A stretch of DNA of 64,000 nucleotides from an uncultured Bacteroides sp. (GTDB lineage: Bacteria > Bacteroidota > Bacteroidia > Bacteroidales > Bacteroidaceae). Positions 25,136 through 34,790 of the stretch are shown here, in pieces (positions within the stretch are counted from its first letter, which is position 1; each line of letters opens with the position of its first letter). The stretch covers positions 1 through 64,000 of the forward strand of contig USEY01000007.1 of assembly GCA_900553815.1 (NCBI GenBank), in the 5' to 3' direction. Made by a program: the position numbers and the translations under genes. The notes beneath the pieces are model-generated. The model made no database searches. It was not told where the DNA came from and saw only the letters and a list, made by a program, of their open reading frames with translations.

Positions 25136-25927
25136 TTAGCGATAATATTGGGCTACATCATCCGTAAACTTATCAAAACCGCCAGGATAGGCATGTCCCA
25201 GCTTTTCGGATACAGGTGAGAGGTCGGTTTTGTTCTGGAGCAAGGATACCAGCTCTTGCAATACCGAACGGGGAGTTTTCTCCAATAAGAAAGTCACCAA
25301 TGCATGAGCCAGGATATAGGCATACTGTTCGTCAGTTCTCTGTTTCTTCATGAAAAAAGCCTTATCTGCATCTACAAAATGCAGCAAATCTACTTCTCCC
25401 AGCATATACATGGTGCGTAGCCGCCCCTTTTCGTAGGCATCCATCTCATGCTTGATGCCTTTTTTACTCACTTCGCAATGCTCGAAATACTCACTTAATC
25501 CTTCCATCAACCAAGAAGGTGGGCGAGTTCCTACGACTCTTCGAGTCAGGAAGTGACTTAATTCATGATAAATAAGCGAAATTACCTTCTTTCTTCCCTT
25601 TTCCATCCCAAGAATGACCGCTTCTTTCCGGTTTTCAATATAAATACCATCTACTGTCGATAACGGGTATTGTTGGCTTACTCCCAGACTATCCAGATAA
25701 ACCAGTCCGTCGCTCCGTTTTTCAAACACAGTCAGCCTCACGTTCAACGAGTCTGGTAAACCAAACAGACCGTAGAACTCCATTTCGTAATCCATCATCC
25801 GTTCTATCTGTGCCCGTTCCTTCTCTGTCAGCGGGTCGCCGGCATAAGTTATATTCAAATGACTGGCATGTATCTGACTGAAGGCACAAGTCAGAGCAAT
25901 CACTATCAGCACCAAACCTTGTTTCAT
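25136..25927 (-). CDS. Secreted peptidase MA-like metallohydrolase
   Basis: A 263-residue exported gluzincin. A signal peptide ends near SQIHA. The zinc motif is YHELSHFLTRR (HExxH), and the third ligand is probably the Glu in WLMEGLSEYFEHC, 20-odd residues later, as in peptidase MA family enzymes. The start codon overlaps the stop of the upstream gene (TAATG at 25925-25929), so the two are translationally coupled. The partner is an M23-fold protein without a full active site, which suggests a joint role in the periplasm, perhaps on cell-wall-linked substrates. That is inference. Base composition is lower in GC than the flanking methyltransferase gene. Confidence 0.8.
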   Translation of the reverse strand: MKQGLVLIVIALTCAFSQIHASHLNITYAGDPLTEKERAQIERMMDYEMEFYGLFGLPDSLNVRLTVFEKRSDGLVYLDSLGVSQQYPLSTVDGIYIENRKEAVILGMEKGRKKVISLIYHELSHFLTRRVVGTRPPSWLMEGLSEYFEHCEVSKKGIKHEMDAYEKGRLRTMYMLGEVDLLHFVDADKAFFMKKQRTDEQYAYILAHALVTFLLEKTPRSVLQELVSLLQNKTDLSPVSEKLGHAYPGGFDKFTDDVAQYYR

Positions 25928-26760
25928 TATCCACGCTTGTTTTTCAGATATTTCTTTTGTTGGCGCTTGCTCATGTCTTGCATGATAATGGCATCATCCA
26001 CTACGGCTTTATACACTTTCTGTTCCTCCAGCTGTACGTCGCCTTCCGCTGTGCGAAACACGGGCATAAAATGTGAATAAGGATATCCTGTCGGTTGAAG
26101 GTTCTCGAATTTATTCTCGTCGAGGAAGAAGAAAGAGATTGATACTCCCGTAATTCCTGCCACGCCTACAGGTTGACCGACCTGAACTTCTTGCCCTGCC
26201 TCAATAAAATTTCGGTCCATCACCAGATAAGCGGCAAAAGTACAGTCGGCATGATAAACAAGTAGAATCCGGGGATTTGGTGTGCGGCATGCCACACCGG
26301 AGCGTACTGCATATACGGTATCGCCTTGAGCCAGTTGGAAATTTAACGTTCTCACCGGTTCCCGCTTATCTGTCGTCCATGAGGTCTCTGTTCCGTCTTT
26401 CACTGGTAAAGCATAAGGACGCTTGATATTGAAATTTTCTACAAAATTTCCCCGGAAGTACATATAGCTGGACGGACTTTTGAACGGATTATCCGCGTTA
26501 GACCCCTTATGTATGGTAAAGATTGTGTTTTTACCGGGGTGCAAACTATATGAACGGTCTTGCTGGCGAAATACATAATAATCGCAAAAGTCGCGGTTAT
26601 AATAGTTTAGTTGTTGGTCTCCGTTGGAACTTAATTCCCACTTTGACTCTATCATTTCGCGAGGAGTTTTCATCAATATCTTAAATGATTGTGCAGAAAT
26701 CTGCATTGTTATGGCTAGGGCAATTCCTGCCAATAACGCAATGCGTGTGTGTCTTTTCAT
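25927..26760 (-). CDS. Exported M23 (LytM)-fold protein, probably catalytically degenerate
   Basis: A 277-residue protein with a signal peptide (ending at ISAQ) and a C-terminal LytM-like core. The lasso-fold hallmark GDTVYAVRSGVACRT and the paired YHADCTFAAYLVM and GQEVQVGQPVGVAG strands are readily recognised. The zinc motifs are not complete: the first HxxxD is missing from the YALPVKDGTETSW region, and the usual HxH reads YLV. It should bind rather than cut, like LytM-type activators such as EnvC or NlpD. A lysine-rich tail (KRQQKKYLKNKRG) ends it. It is first in a two-gene operon with the MA-like peptidase, overlapping it by one base. Confidence 0.72.
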   Translation of the reverse strand: MKRHTRIALLAGIALAITMQISAQSFKILMKTPREMIESKWELSSNGDQQLNYYNRDFCDYYVFRQQDRSYSLHPGKNTIFTIHKGSNADNPFKSPSSYMYFRGNFVENFNIKRPYALPVKDGTETSWTTDKREPVRTLNFQLAQGDTVYAVRSGVACRTPNPRILLVYHADCTFAAYLVMDRNFIEAGQEVQVGQPVGVAGITGVSISFFFLDENKFENLQPTGYPYSHFMPVFRTAEGDVQLEEQKVYKAVVDDAIIMQDMSKRQQKKYLKNKRG

Positions 26761-27167
26761 GGTGATTTAAATATTATTTGTTAGATGTTTATTGCAAAGT
26801 AAATGATAATTTGAGACTTATACAATTGTTGAATAACTTATTTTATTTTCATAAACAGCTCTTCCATAAAATGTAAGCTTCTAGATTGATTTATGGCATA
26901 AAACTAAAATATCTGAATGAAGTACCAGATGAAGTATAGTTTTATGCTCTGTTTGTGATTTGATAGTAAATAATGTGTTGATGTTAAATTTTAAATAAAA
27001 GAGTCCTAATTTGCAGGTTATGTTACATGATTTCGTTGATTATTGGTATTTGTTTCAGCCAACCTTGGGATTGTTTGTATGCTGGTACTTCAATGGTTTT
27101 GCGGTGGTCGGTTCATCCGCTGTAAGTTGATAGGATACCTCATTCACGAGGCTTCTGAAGCGGGGTT
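26761..27167. other. Gene-free AT-rich stretch
   Basis: About 400 bases between the start of the M23-like gene and repeat family A. It should contain the promoter of that gene; the nearest box is a minus-strand TACTTTG about 30 bases upstream of the start, one base short of the consensus. No frame, hairpin or repeat stands out in the rest. Confidence 0.5.
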
Positions 27168-27275
27168 GATAGCAGTGGACTGCTATCGTGTTAGGAGTTA
27201 ACTGCTATCGCGTTGGGAGTCCACTGCTATCGGGAGGGGAGTTAACTGCTATCATAATGGGGTCTACTGCTTTTA
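27168..27275. repeat. Repeat family A, locus 1 (reverse orientation)
   Basis: A near-palindrome at 27168-27187 with 9-bp arms GATAGCAGT/ACTGCTATC is followed by three 22-bp units at 27188, 27210 and 27232, each ending ACTGCTATC and carrying GGAGT. A decayed fourth unit fills 27254-27275. Spacing is exactly 22. The two bases between AGT and ACT vary (TA or CC). Orientation is opposite to loci 3 and 4. It lies about 160 bases beyond the secDF terminator. Confidence 0.9.
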
Positions 27276-27436
27276 TATAACGCTTATATCATTGCTTCGC
27301 CGGGTAGTTGTTGCTGTTTTAGCCGGGTGTGCTGTTGGGGAATGTTGTCTCGGGTCGGAGTGTCGCAGGAGCAGGCAGCGGAAATGGTTGGTGCGGTGTT
27401 TGTGGGAATGATAGGGAATGTTTGCAGTAAGAGGAT

Positions 27437-27474
27437 AAAAAAACTCCGGCATTCCGGGTGGAATGTCGGAGTTT
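27437..27474 (-). terminator. Rho-independent terminator of secDF
   Basis: Arms 27441-27455 and 27460-27474 form a 15-bp stem with one mismatch around a four-base loop (AACTCCGGCATTCC against GGAATGTCGGAGTT). On the minus strand a run of seven T follows. It lies about 55 bases past the secDF stop. Confidence 0.9.
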
Positions 27475-27527
27475 CTATGCTGGTTTCCGTCAGACAGCGG
27501 TTTGCTGTCGTCGGTTCAGTGCTTGGC

Positions 27528-30521
27528 TTATTTGCTTTCGGCAGCAGGCTCTTCAGTGTTGTTCTTCTTGATGAGCGTGTAAGCAATCGGTGATGCAACG
27601 AACAGTGAAGACAGGGTACCGAATACAACACCCAGAATCATGGCGAATGCGAAGCTGCGGATAGAATCACCACCGAGGATGAAGATACACAGCAATACAA
27701 TCAAGGTGCTGACAGAGGTGTTGATGGTACGGGCCAGTGTAGTGTTCAGTGAGTCATTGAACAGTTGCAGCTTGCCACGCTTCGGATAGAGACCGAAGAA
27801 CTCGCGTACGCGGTCGAAGATAACCACCTTATCGTTGATAGAGTAACCGATAGCGGTCAGGATGGCACCGATGAAGGTCTGGTCAATTTCGAGCGAGAAC
27901 GGCAGGATGCCCCAGAAGATAGAGTAGGCACCGAGGATGACGATGGTATCGCAGGCCAAGGCGGCTACAGAACCGATACTGTAGGCAATGTTGCGGAAGC
28001 GGAGCAGAATGTAGAGACCGATGGCGATGAGGGCCAGGATAACAGACCAGATGGCTGATACCTTGATGTCGTCGGCGATGCTCGGACCTACTTTCTGCGA
28101 GCTGATGATACTGCCGCCGGTGTGGTTCTCGCGGTCGATGAAGGTAGCCAGGTCAATGTTCTGAGTGAGCAGCGGTTTCAGCGTCTCATACAGGTAAGCT
28201 TCGATTTCCGAGTCTACGTTGCTACCTTCTTCTTCAATGCGGTAGTTGGTGCTGATACGTACGGTCTTGCCGTCGGTACCGATGGCGATGACGCTGACGT
28301 TAGAGTCACCGAACTTGTCAGAGATGAGCTTGCGTACTTGTTCGGGTTCAACGGGCTTCTCAAACTGTACCTTGAAGTTGCGGCCACCGGTGAAGTCGAT
28401 GCTCTGGCTCAGTCCGCGTGTGAAGAGGAAGCCGAGGCAAACGACAACTACAATGATGGTGGTAGTGAACCATACCTTGTTGCGTCCCATGAAGTTGAAG
28501 TGTACGTTCTGCATCAGGTTTTTGGAAACCTTTGATGAGAAGGTCAGGTTCAACAGCTTGTCCTTACCCATGAAGTATTCGTAGAACAGACGTGTCATGA
28601 ATACGGCGGTGAAGAACGAAATGAGGATACCGATAATCAGGGTAGTGGCGAAACCACGGATAGGACCTGTACCGAAGTTGAACAGGATGATAGCGGTGAT
28701 GATAGATGTCAAGTTAGAGTCGAAGATGGCCGAGAAAGCGTTAGAATAACCGTCAGCCAAGGCTTTCTTCACTCCCTTGCCGGCGCGCAGCTCTTCCTTG
28801 GTGCGCTCGTAGATAAGCACGTTGGCATCCACTGCCATACCGAGTGAGAGCACCATACCGGCGATACCAGACATGGTCAGTGCGGCTTGGAACGAGGTAA
28901 GGATACCCAGTGTGAAGAAGAGGTTCAGAATCAAAGCACCGTTGGCTACCATGCCCGGGATGAATCCGTACATAGAGCACATGTAAATCATCAGCAGCAC
29001 GAGGGCAACGATGAACGAAATGATACCGGCGTTGATGGATGCTTGTCCCAGCGACGGACCTACGATGTCTTCCTGAACGATGTGAGCAGGAGCGGGCATC
29101 TTACCAGACTTCAGCACGTTGGCCAAGTCTTTGGCTTGCTCGGGAGTGAAGTGTCCGGTGATTTGTGAGTTACCGCCGGTGATTTCCTGATTTACGTTAG
29201 GAGCTGAGTATACATAGCCGTCCAGTACGATGGCGATGCTCTTGCCGATGTTCTGCTTGGTGAGCTGTGCCCAGCGGCGTGCGCCGTCGGTATTCATCGA
29301 CATGCTGACTGCCGGCATGTTGCGCTGGTCGTATTCGTCGCGTGCGTCAACCACTACGTCGCCTTCCAGCGGAGCACGGCCGTCGCGTTGAGTAGACTTG
29401 ATGGCATAGAGTTCGAAAGTCTGTGCCTTGGGATCGTATTCATAAGCCGAAACACCCCACTTCAAACGGAGGTCTTTGGGCAGGATGGATTTGATTTCGG
29501 GCATTGACAGGTAGCGGTTGATGTCAGCCGTATCCTTATAGTTGGCATAACCTACTACAGGGCCTTGTCCGCTGGTGTTGGGAGCCAGGATGGCGAGCAG
29601 CGGGTTGGCTTTCTTCATCTCTTCCATGCTCTGTGTCTGCTGTTGGCTTTCACCTTTCAGGGCAGCGGCAATGCTGTCGGTAGCGCTTACGGCAGCAGCC
29701 TGTGCCTGCTCGGCAGCGGGAACAGTGTCTTCTTTGGCCTCGCTGTTGTCTGCAAGCAGAGTGCGCAGCTTGGAATTGGCAGCATCGAAGAAAGGAACAA
29801 CGTCCTTAGCGTCGTAAGTTTCCCAGAACTCCAGATTTGCAGAACCTTGCAGTAACTTTCTTACACGTTCAGGTTCTTTGATACCCGGCAGCTCGACCAT
29901 GATGCGGCCCATTTTGTCTTCCAGACTCTGGATGTTGGGCTGAACTACACCGAAGCGGTCGATACGTGTACGGAGTACGTTATATGAATTGTCGATGGCT
30001 GCCTTTACTTCTTCGCGGAGTACTTTCTCCACTTCGGCATCCGTAGACTTTTGGTTTACTCTGTCTTTAAGTTGTTGTGTGGCGAAGAGCTCGGCCAGTG
30101 AGCTTTGCGGAGCCACTCTTTTGTACTCTCTGATGAAAAGCGTGATGACGTCGTCCTGGCTGGTAGTTGCCTGCTTGGCGGCTGTAGCCAGTGCCTGGTT
30201 GAAGGCTTCGTCGGGTTTGTTGTCGGCCAAAACCTTGATAACGTCGGGTACTGAAACTTCAAGAATGACGTTCATACCGCCCTTCAAGTCCAGACCTAAA
30301 CTGATTTCCATCTCTCTACAATCTTTCAGGCTCCAGTTCCAAAGCCATACCTTTTCGTTTGCCAACGAATCCAAGTAGTTTTGCTCTGCAAGTGGATCTC
30401 CCTTTGCTATCTCCCGTGCTTTATTTGTATAGTGGCGGGTTACAAAAGAGAAAGACAAGTAGAACAAGCATACCAAGGTAAGCAATAGTGCGAAAACCTT
30501 TACAAATCCTTTGTTTTGCAT
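27528..30521 (-). CDS. secDF: Protein translocase subunit SecDF (fused)
   Basis: A 997-residue proton-driven inner-membrane protein that pulls preproteins through SecYEG. The SecD half has GLDLKGGMNVILE near the first helix, a long periplasmic domain with a low-complexity insertion (AEQAQAAAVSATDSIAAA), and the helix-4 motif LGMAVDANVLIYERTKEE. The SecF half begins near residue 650 with SIDFTGGRNFKVQF and ends with SINDKVVIFDRVRE. The fusion is usual for Bacteroidetes and some Gram-positives. A -7 box (minus TATATTTG, 30586-30579) lies 58 bases upstream, and the gene ends at the terminator at 27437-27474. Confidence 0.96.
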   Translation of the reverse strand: MQNKGFVKVFALLLTLVCLFYLSFSFVTRHYTNKAREIAKGDPLAEQNYLDSLANEKVWLWNWSLKDCREMEISLGLDLKGGMNVILEVSVPDVIKVLADNKPDEAFNQALATAAKQATTSQDDVITLFIREYKRVAPQSSLAELFATQQLKDRVNQKSTDAEVEKVLREEVKAAIDNSYNVLRTRIDRFGVVQPNIQSLEDKMGRIMVELPGIKEPERVRKLLQGSANLEFWETYDAKDVVPFFDAANSKLRTLLADNSEAKEDTVPAAEQAQAAAVSATDSIAAALKGESQQQTQSMEEMKKANPLLAILAPNTSGQGPVVGYANYKDTADINRYLSMPEIKSILPKDLRLKWGVSAYEYDPKAQTFELYAIKSTQRDGRAPLEGDVVVDARDEYDQRNMPAVSMSMNTDGARRWAQLTKQNIGKSIAIVLDGYVYSAPNVNQEITGGNSQITGHFTPEQAKDLANVLKSGKMPAPAHIVQEDIVGPSLGQASINAGIISFIVALVLLMIYMCSMYGFIPGMVANGALILNLFFTLGILTSFQAALTMSGIAGMVLSLGMAVDANVLIYERTKEELRAGKGVKKALADGYSNAFSAIFDSNLTSIITAIILFNFGTGPIRGFATTLIIGILISFFTAVFMTRLFYEYFMGKDKLLNLTFSSKVSKNLMQNVHFNFMGRNKVWFTTTIIVVVVCLGFLFTRGLSQSIDFTGGRNFKVQFEKPVEPEQVRKLISDKFGDSNVSVIAIGTDGKTVRISTNYRIEEEGSNVDSEIEAYLYETLKPLLTQNIDLATFIDRENHTGGSIISSQKVGPSIADDIKVSAIWSVILALIAIGLYILLRFRNIAYSIGSVAALACDTIVILGAYSIFWGILPFSLEIDQTFIGAILTAIGYSINDKVVIFDRVREFFGLYPKRGKLQLFNDSLNTTLARTINTSVSTLIVLLCIFILGGDSIRSFAFAMILGVVFGTLSSLFVASPIAYTLIKKNNTEEPAAESK

Positions 30522-30605
30522 GTTACTTTTAGTTTATTATAATTACTTTTTTTAATTGATTTCCACTACATAAGGCTGCAAATATAGCCTTTTTTTTCAT
30601 AATTC

Positions 30606-32690
30606 TTACTTCATGCCTCTGTTTTTTAACATCGGATCGAGCTGTGGCTCTGCGCCTCTGAAATTCTTATAAAGTGTCATCGGGTCATCGCTGTCACCTT
30701 TTTCCAACACATTGTGGCGGAAGGCGTCGGCAGTCTGTTTGTCAAAAATGCCGTGTTCCTTGAAAGCTTCGAAGGCGTCGTTGTCCAGCACATTGGCCCA
30801 GAGGTAGCTGTAGTAGCCTGCTGCATAGCCACCGATGATGTGGTTGAAGTAGGTGGTGCGGTAGCGCGGTGCTATTTCGGGAATCAAGCCCAGACTATCC
30901 ATGGCATCCTTCTCAAACTTCTCTACGTCAAAGCCTTGCATGTCGGTCAGGTTGTGCAGGTTCATGTCGAGGATGGCGGCTGCCATCAGTTCGGTGGTGA
31001 TGAAGCCTTGGTTAAAGGTCTTCTGGCGCAGAATCTTTTCGATGAGCTCGTCGGGTATCACTTCACCTGTCTGGTAGTGCTTGGCATACATCTTCAGCAC
31101 TTCGGGTTCAGTAGCCCAGTGTTCGTTGATTTGTGAGGGAAGCTCCACAAAGTCGCGTACGACGTTGGTGCCCGATGTGCCCTTGTATTGGCATTTGGTC
31201 AGCAAGCCGTGGAGTCCGTGGCCGAACTCGTGGAAGAGCGTCTCTACCTCGTCCAGTGTCAGCAGCGACGGCGTGTCGCCTACGGGCTTGGTGAAGCTGG
31301 CCACGTTGCACACCAGCGGACGGATGTCGCCCTGCTGCTCGCGGTAGTTGCTCATCCATGCTCCGCCGCTCTTGCCCGGACGTGGGAAGTAGTCTACGTA
31401 GAAGATACCCAGCTGAGAGCCGTCGGCATCTTTCACCTCAAACACTTCTACATCGGGATGGTAGACGGGTACGCCTTCTTTCTTGGTGAGCGTGATGCCA
31501 TAGAGCTTGTTGGCTACGGCAAAGGCACCCTCGCGTACGTTCTCCAGCTTGAAGTAGGGCTTTATTTCGTCTTCTTCCAGGTTATACTTTTCCTTGCGCA
31601 GTTTCTCGGTGTAGTACCACCAGTCCCAGGCCTCCAGTTTCTGTCCCTTGCCTTCCTTGTCCATCAGCTTCTGCAGTTCGGCAGCTTCGGCCTTGGCCTT
31701 GGGCAGAGCATATTGCCACAGGTTGCCCAGGAAGTCCATCACCGTCTGCGGTGTCTTGGCCATGGTATTGTCGAGCACGAAAGCCGAGTAGCAGTCATAG
31801 CCCAGCAGTTTCGCCTTTTCCAAACGCAGGGTCAGGATGTCCTTGATGATTTGCTTGTTGTCGTTCTTGTCGTTGTTGTTGCCGCGGTTGATGTAGGCTT
31901 TATACATCTTTTCGCGCAGGTCGCGGTTGTCGGCATATTGCAGGAACGGCAGGCGGCTGGCATTGTGCAGCGTGAAGAGCCATTTGCCTTCCTGTCCGGC
32001 AGCCTTGGCTTCCTGGGCGGCGCTTTGGCAGAACCAGTCGGGTAGTCCGGCCAGGTCTTCCTTCTTGTCAACAAAGAGTTTGAATTCGTTGTTCTCGTTC
32101 AGTATGTTGTTGCTGAAGGTGATGCCCAGCGTAGACAGTTGCTTGTTGATGTCGCGCAGGCGTGCCTGCTTGTCGGCGGGCAGGTTGGCTCCCGAGCGTA
32201 CGAAGTCTTTGTAAATCTTCTCTAGCAAACGGTTCTGTTCAGTGTTGAGTCCCAGGGCGTCTTTCTTGTCGTAGACGGCCTTTATCTTCAGGAATAGGTC
32301 GTGGTTGAGCGAAATGTTGTCGCCGTGTTCAGACAATACGGGAGCCAGCTTCATGGACAGGGCTGTCAGCTCGTCGGTGGTTTCGGCCTCGGTCAGGTTG
32401 TAAAATACGCCACCCACGCGGTCCAGTATGGGCGAACTGTTGTCGAACGCTACGATGACGTTCTCGAAGTTAGGTTCTTCCTTGCTGTCGACAATGGCCT
32501 GTATGAGCTTGTTCTGCTCTTCCATGCCTTTGCGGAAGGCGGGTTCGTAGTGTTCCAGCTTTATCTGGTCGAAAGGTGGAACGCCGTCGGGCGTCTGAAA
32601 CTCGGAAAAGAACGGATTACTTTCCGTCTGCGTAGCACATGAGTACATCATACAACTTGCTGCTAATACGATAAGACTTCTTTTAAACAT
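30606..32690 (-). CDS. dcp: M3 peptidyl-dipeptidase lipoprotein
   Basis: A 694-residue zinc peptidase of the oligopeptidase M3A family that removes C-terminal dipeptides. The active site is LFHEFGHGLHGLL (HExxH), with the third ligand in the following helix (ELPSQINEHW). Length and the C-terminal GGYAAGYYSYLWANVLDNDAF match E. coli Dcp (681). Unlike cytoplasmic or periplasmic Dcp it has an SPII signal with lipobox MYSC (Cys near 18), so it is membrane-anchored. It lies upstream of secDF on the same strand with an 84-base gap that holds the secDF -7 box. Confidence 0.92.
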   Translation of the reverse strand: MFKRSLIVLAASCMMYSCATQTESNPFFSEFQTPDGVPPFDQIKLEHYEPAFRKGMEEQNKLIQAIVDSKEEPNFENVIVAFDNSSPILDRVGGVFYNLTEAETTDELTALSMKLAPVLSEHGDNISLNHDLFLKIKAVYDKKDALGLNTEQNRLLEKIYKDFVRSGANLPADKQARLRDINKQLSTLGITFSNNILNENNEFKLFVDKKEDLAGLPDWFCQSAAQEAKAAGQEGKWLFTLHNASRLPFLQYADNRDLREKMYKAYINRGNNNDKNDNKQIIKDILTLRLEKAKLLGYDCYSAFVLDNTMAKTPQTVMDFLGNLWQYALPKAKAEAAELQKLMDKEGKGQKLEAWDWWYYTEKLRKEKYNLEEDEIKPYFKLENVREGAFAVANKLYGITLTKKEGVPVYHPDVEVFEVKDADGSQLGIFYVDYFPRPGKSGGAWMSNYREQQGDIRPLVCNVASFTKPVGDTPSLLTLDEVETLFHEFGHGLHGLLTKCQYKGTSGTNVVRDFVELPSQINEHWATEPEVLKMYAKHYQTGEVIPDELIEKILRQKTFNQGFITTELMAAAILDMNLHNLTDMQGFDVEKFEKDAMDSLGLIPEIAPRYRTTYFNHIIGGYAAGYYSYLWANVLDNDAFEAFKEHGIFDKQTADAFRHNVLEKGDSDDPMTLYKNFRGAEPQLDPMLKNRGMK

Positions 32691-32700
32691 AATCTATTAG

Positions 32701-32746
32701 TGGTTAACGGTTAGTATTCTATTTAATGGTTAATGGTTAGTATCTC
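32701..32746. repeat. Short direct repeat upstream of dcp
   Basis: TGGTTAACGGTTAGTAT recurs 26 bases later as TGGTTAATGGTTAGTAT, each containing a GGTTAAYGG core. It is a simple-sequence repeat in the short gap between the EEP-family gene and dcp, of the same kind as those at 50.4 and 56.6 kb. Confidence 0.6.
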
Positions 32747-32780
32747 TTGTTCCCTTGTCTCTCGTCAACTTCTATCTTTC

Positions 32781-33896
32781 CTAGTCAGCTCTTCTTCCTA
32801 TGTAGCACCACACCGGGTAGTGGTCGGAGTCCTTGATGGAGCGGTCTACCGTGCAGTTGTAGGTTTTCAGGTTCTTGCTGACAAAGATATGGTCGATGCG
32901 AAAGTAGAAGCGGTTCTGGTTGTAGGAGATGCCGAATCCGCAGCCCGACTGGCGGAAGGCGTCGTCGAGGTGACGGGCAACGACATGATGGGCATAGGAC
33001 AGGGGCGAATCGTTGAAGTCGCCACATACCACCACGTTCTTGTGGCGCGAACGTTCCACCAAGCAAGCTACGCTGTCGGCCTGTGGTGCGCGCAGGGCCG
33101 ATGCTTCGGCCAGTTTGCCTACCAGCAGTCGCAGGCCACTCTTCACCTTTCCCTTTTCGGGCGACTCCAGCATGTCGGTATAAACGTCCTTGTCGGCCTT
33201 GGTCAGTTTGTTGGATTCCAGGTGGTTGTTGATGAGCAGCAGCGTGTCGCCTTCTACCAGCAGTTCGTAGGCTACCGAGCCATTGGACTGGCTGTCATAG
33301 TCCACCCGCCGGGCCGACAGGATGGGGTATTTGGAATAGCAGGCCAGCTGGTTGAGATTGCCTTTTGCCTCGCCTGCCAGCTGGATGTTGTGGTAGGGAT
33401 AGTCCTTCAGAGCCTGGTCGACGTCTTTCTGCGTCAGCTTCTTGGAGGAAGTCAGCGTGCGATATTCCTGCAGGCAGAGGATGTCGGCTCCGCTATTCTT
33501 CAGGTAGTTCAGAATGGGGTTACCTTCCTCGGTCTTGACGTCGTTGTTAAAGCCCATAATGTTGTAGGACAGCAGCTTGATACTCTTTTCGGGCACGTTG
33601 GATGTATGCCGGTTGATGGGCATGTAGGTGAGCAGTGGACCGTAGCACACGACGAAGCCCAGCACGGGCAGCAGGGCAGCCTTGTATTGCCTGATGATGA
33701 GCCAGAAGAGCAGGAACAGGCCGTTCAGTATCAGAAAAATGGGAAATGCCAGCCCGAAGCATGAGCGCACCGGATGCTCCACCGGCTGCACGTAGGGACT
33801 GTAGGCCGAAAACACCAGCAGCCCTGTAATCAGCAGGTTGACTCCCAGCAACAGCAGCAGGACCAAGTATCCGAAATGTTTCACACGTATGGGCAT
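32781..33896 (-). CDS. Membrane-anchored endonuclease/exonuclease/phosphatase family protein
   Basis: A 371-residue protein with two or three N-terminal membrane helices (about 10-30, 45-65 and 70-90) and a C-terminal EEP domain. The metal and catalytic motifs are LLSYNIMGFN, LCLQEYR, VVCGDFNDSPLSYAHH and IDHIFVSKNL...SDHYPVW, all intact. Substrate may be a phosphodiester lipid, nucleic acid or phosphoester; this group is not well characterised. It begins 3 bases after the second rhomboid gene and so belongs to a rhomboid-rhomboid-EEP operon that is divergent from HU. Confidence 0.85.
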   Translation of the reverse strand: MPIRVKHFGYLVLLLLLGVNLLITGLLVFSAYSPYVQPVEHPVRSCFGLAFPIFLILNGLFLLFWLIIRQYKAALLPVLGFVVCYGPLLTYMPINRHTSNVPEKSIKLLSYNIMGFNNDVKTEEGNPILNYLKNSGADILCLQEYRTLTSSKKLTQKDVDQALKDYPYHNIQLAGEAKGNLNQLACYSKYPILSARRVDYDSQSNGSVAYELLVEGDTLLLINNHLESNKLTKADKDVYTDMLESPEKGKVKSGLRLLVGKLAEASALRAPQADSVACLVERSRHKNVVVCGDFNDSPLSYAHHVVARHLDDAFRQSGCGFGISYNQNRFYFRIDHIFVSKNLKTYNCTVDRSIKDSDHYPVWCYIGRRAD

Positions 33897-33899
33897 AGG

Positions 33900-34790
33900 C
33901 TAACGTTTGCTGGCATCGAACAGGCTTTTCTTTTCGTCGGCCGTCAGGCTTTCGTAGCCCGACTTCTTCAGCTTGTCCAGAATGCGGTCTATTTCGTCGG
34001 ACTGTGCCTTGCGGCGTGCGTTGTAGTCGTAGTCGGCCTGTCGGTTGGCGCCGTAGTGTATCTTCATCTTGGGTTTGCGCTTGCGCGGACGGAACAGTGA
34101 AGCCACGCCGTCAATCACCAGGTTTATCCACTTCGTCAGGTCGTGTCCCTTGCTCAGGGCAGCCGCCCAGGCCAGTCCGGCCAGCGCGCCTCCCAGGTGG
34201 GCAATGTGTCCGCCGGCATTGGACGAAGTGATGAACAGCAGGTCGCACCCAATCACAATCAGTGCCAGGTACTTCAGTCTGACGGTGCCAAACAGCATCA
34301 GCATAACCGGATAGTCGGGTTGGCGGAAGGCAGTGGCCGCCACAATGGCCAGCACCGAAGCCGAGGCTCCCAACAGGAAGGAACCTTCCACCATATATTC
34401 AAAATAGGGGAATACGTTGTAGGCCACCATGTAGAGCAGACCTCCGCAGATGCCGCCCAGCAGGTAGAGACCCAGCAAGTGGCGGACGCTGAAGAAGCGC
34501 AGGAACAGCTGGCCAAACCAGTAGAGCCACAGCATGTTGAACAGCAAGTGGATGAACCCTGCGTGCATGAACATATAGGTAAGCAGCGACCACGGTTGTA
34601 TGGCCAGGCGCGAGAACGAAGCCGGCAGCTCCAGCCAGTTGAAAATGTCGCCTACGTAGCGGTTGAACAACAGCAAAGAAATCTGTACCAACGCCACGAC
34701 CACAAACACCGCCACGTTGATGAATATCAGTTTTATCGATACGTCACCTCTCCTGAACTTCTCCTTCAGGTCAGTTATAATAGTAGCCAT
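33900..34790 (-). CDS. Rhomboid intramembrane serine protease with C-terminal tail
   Basis: A 296-residue inner-membrane protease. The nucleophile motif is GASASV (GxSx), and the catalytic His lies in GGHIAHLGGALAG. An HAGFIHLLFNMLWL segment matches the conserved loop-1/helix-2 HxxxxHxxxN motif. After the membrane core comes a basic linker (RPRKRKPKMK) and a helical tail (EIDRILDKLKKSGYESLTADEK, quoted for position) typical of Bacteroidetes rhomboids, DUF6576-like. It overlaps the preceding rhomboid gene by 20 bases. Confidence 0.9.
   Translation of the reverse strand: MATIITDLKEKFRRGDVSIKLIFINVAVFVVVALVQISLLLFNRYVGDIFNWLELPASFSRLAIQPWSLLTYMFMHAGFIHLLFNMLWLYWFGQLFLRFFSVRHLLGLYLLGGICGGLLYMVAYNVFPYFEYMVEGSFLLGASASVLAIVAATAFRQPDYPVMLMLFGTVRLKYLALIVIGCDLLFITSSNAGGHIAHLGGALAGLAWAAALSKGHDLTKWINLVIDGVASLFRPRKRKPKMKIHYGANRQADYDYNARRKAQSDEIDRILDKLKKSGYESLTADEKKSLFDASKR

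Noticed and set aside
25927..26760. Active M23 endopeptidase
   Set aside because: The zinc-binding HxxxD and HxH motifs are not complete, although the fold is recognisable.
27168..27275. CRISPR array
   Set aside because: The 22-bp units have no unique spacers, and no cas genes are present.
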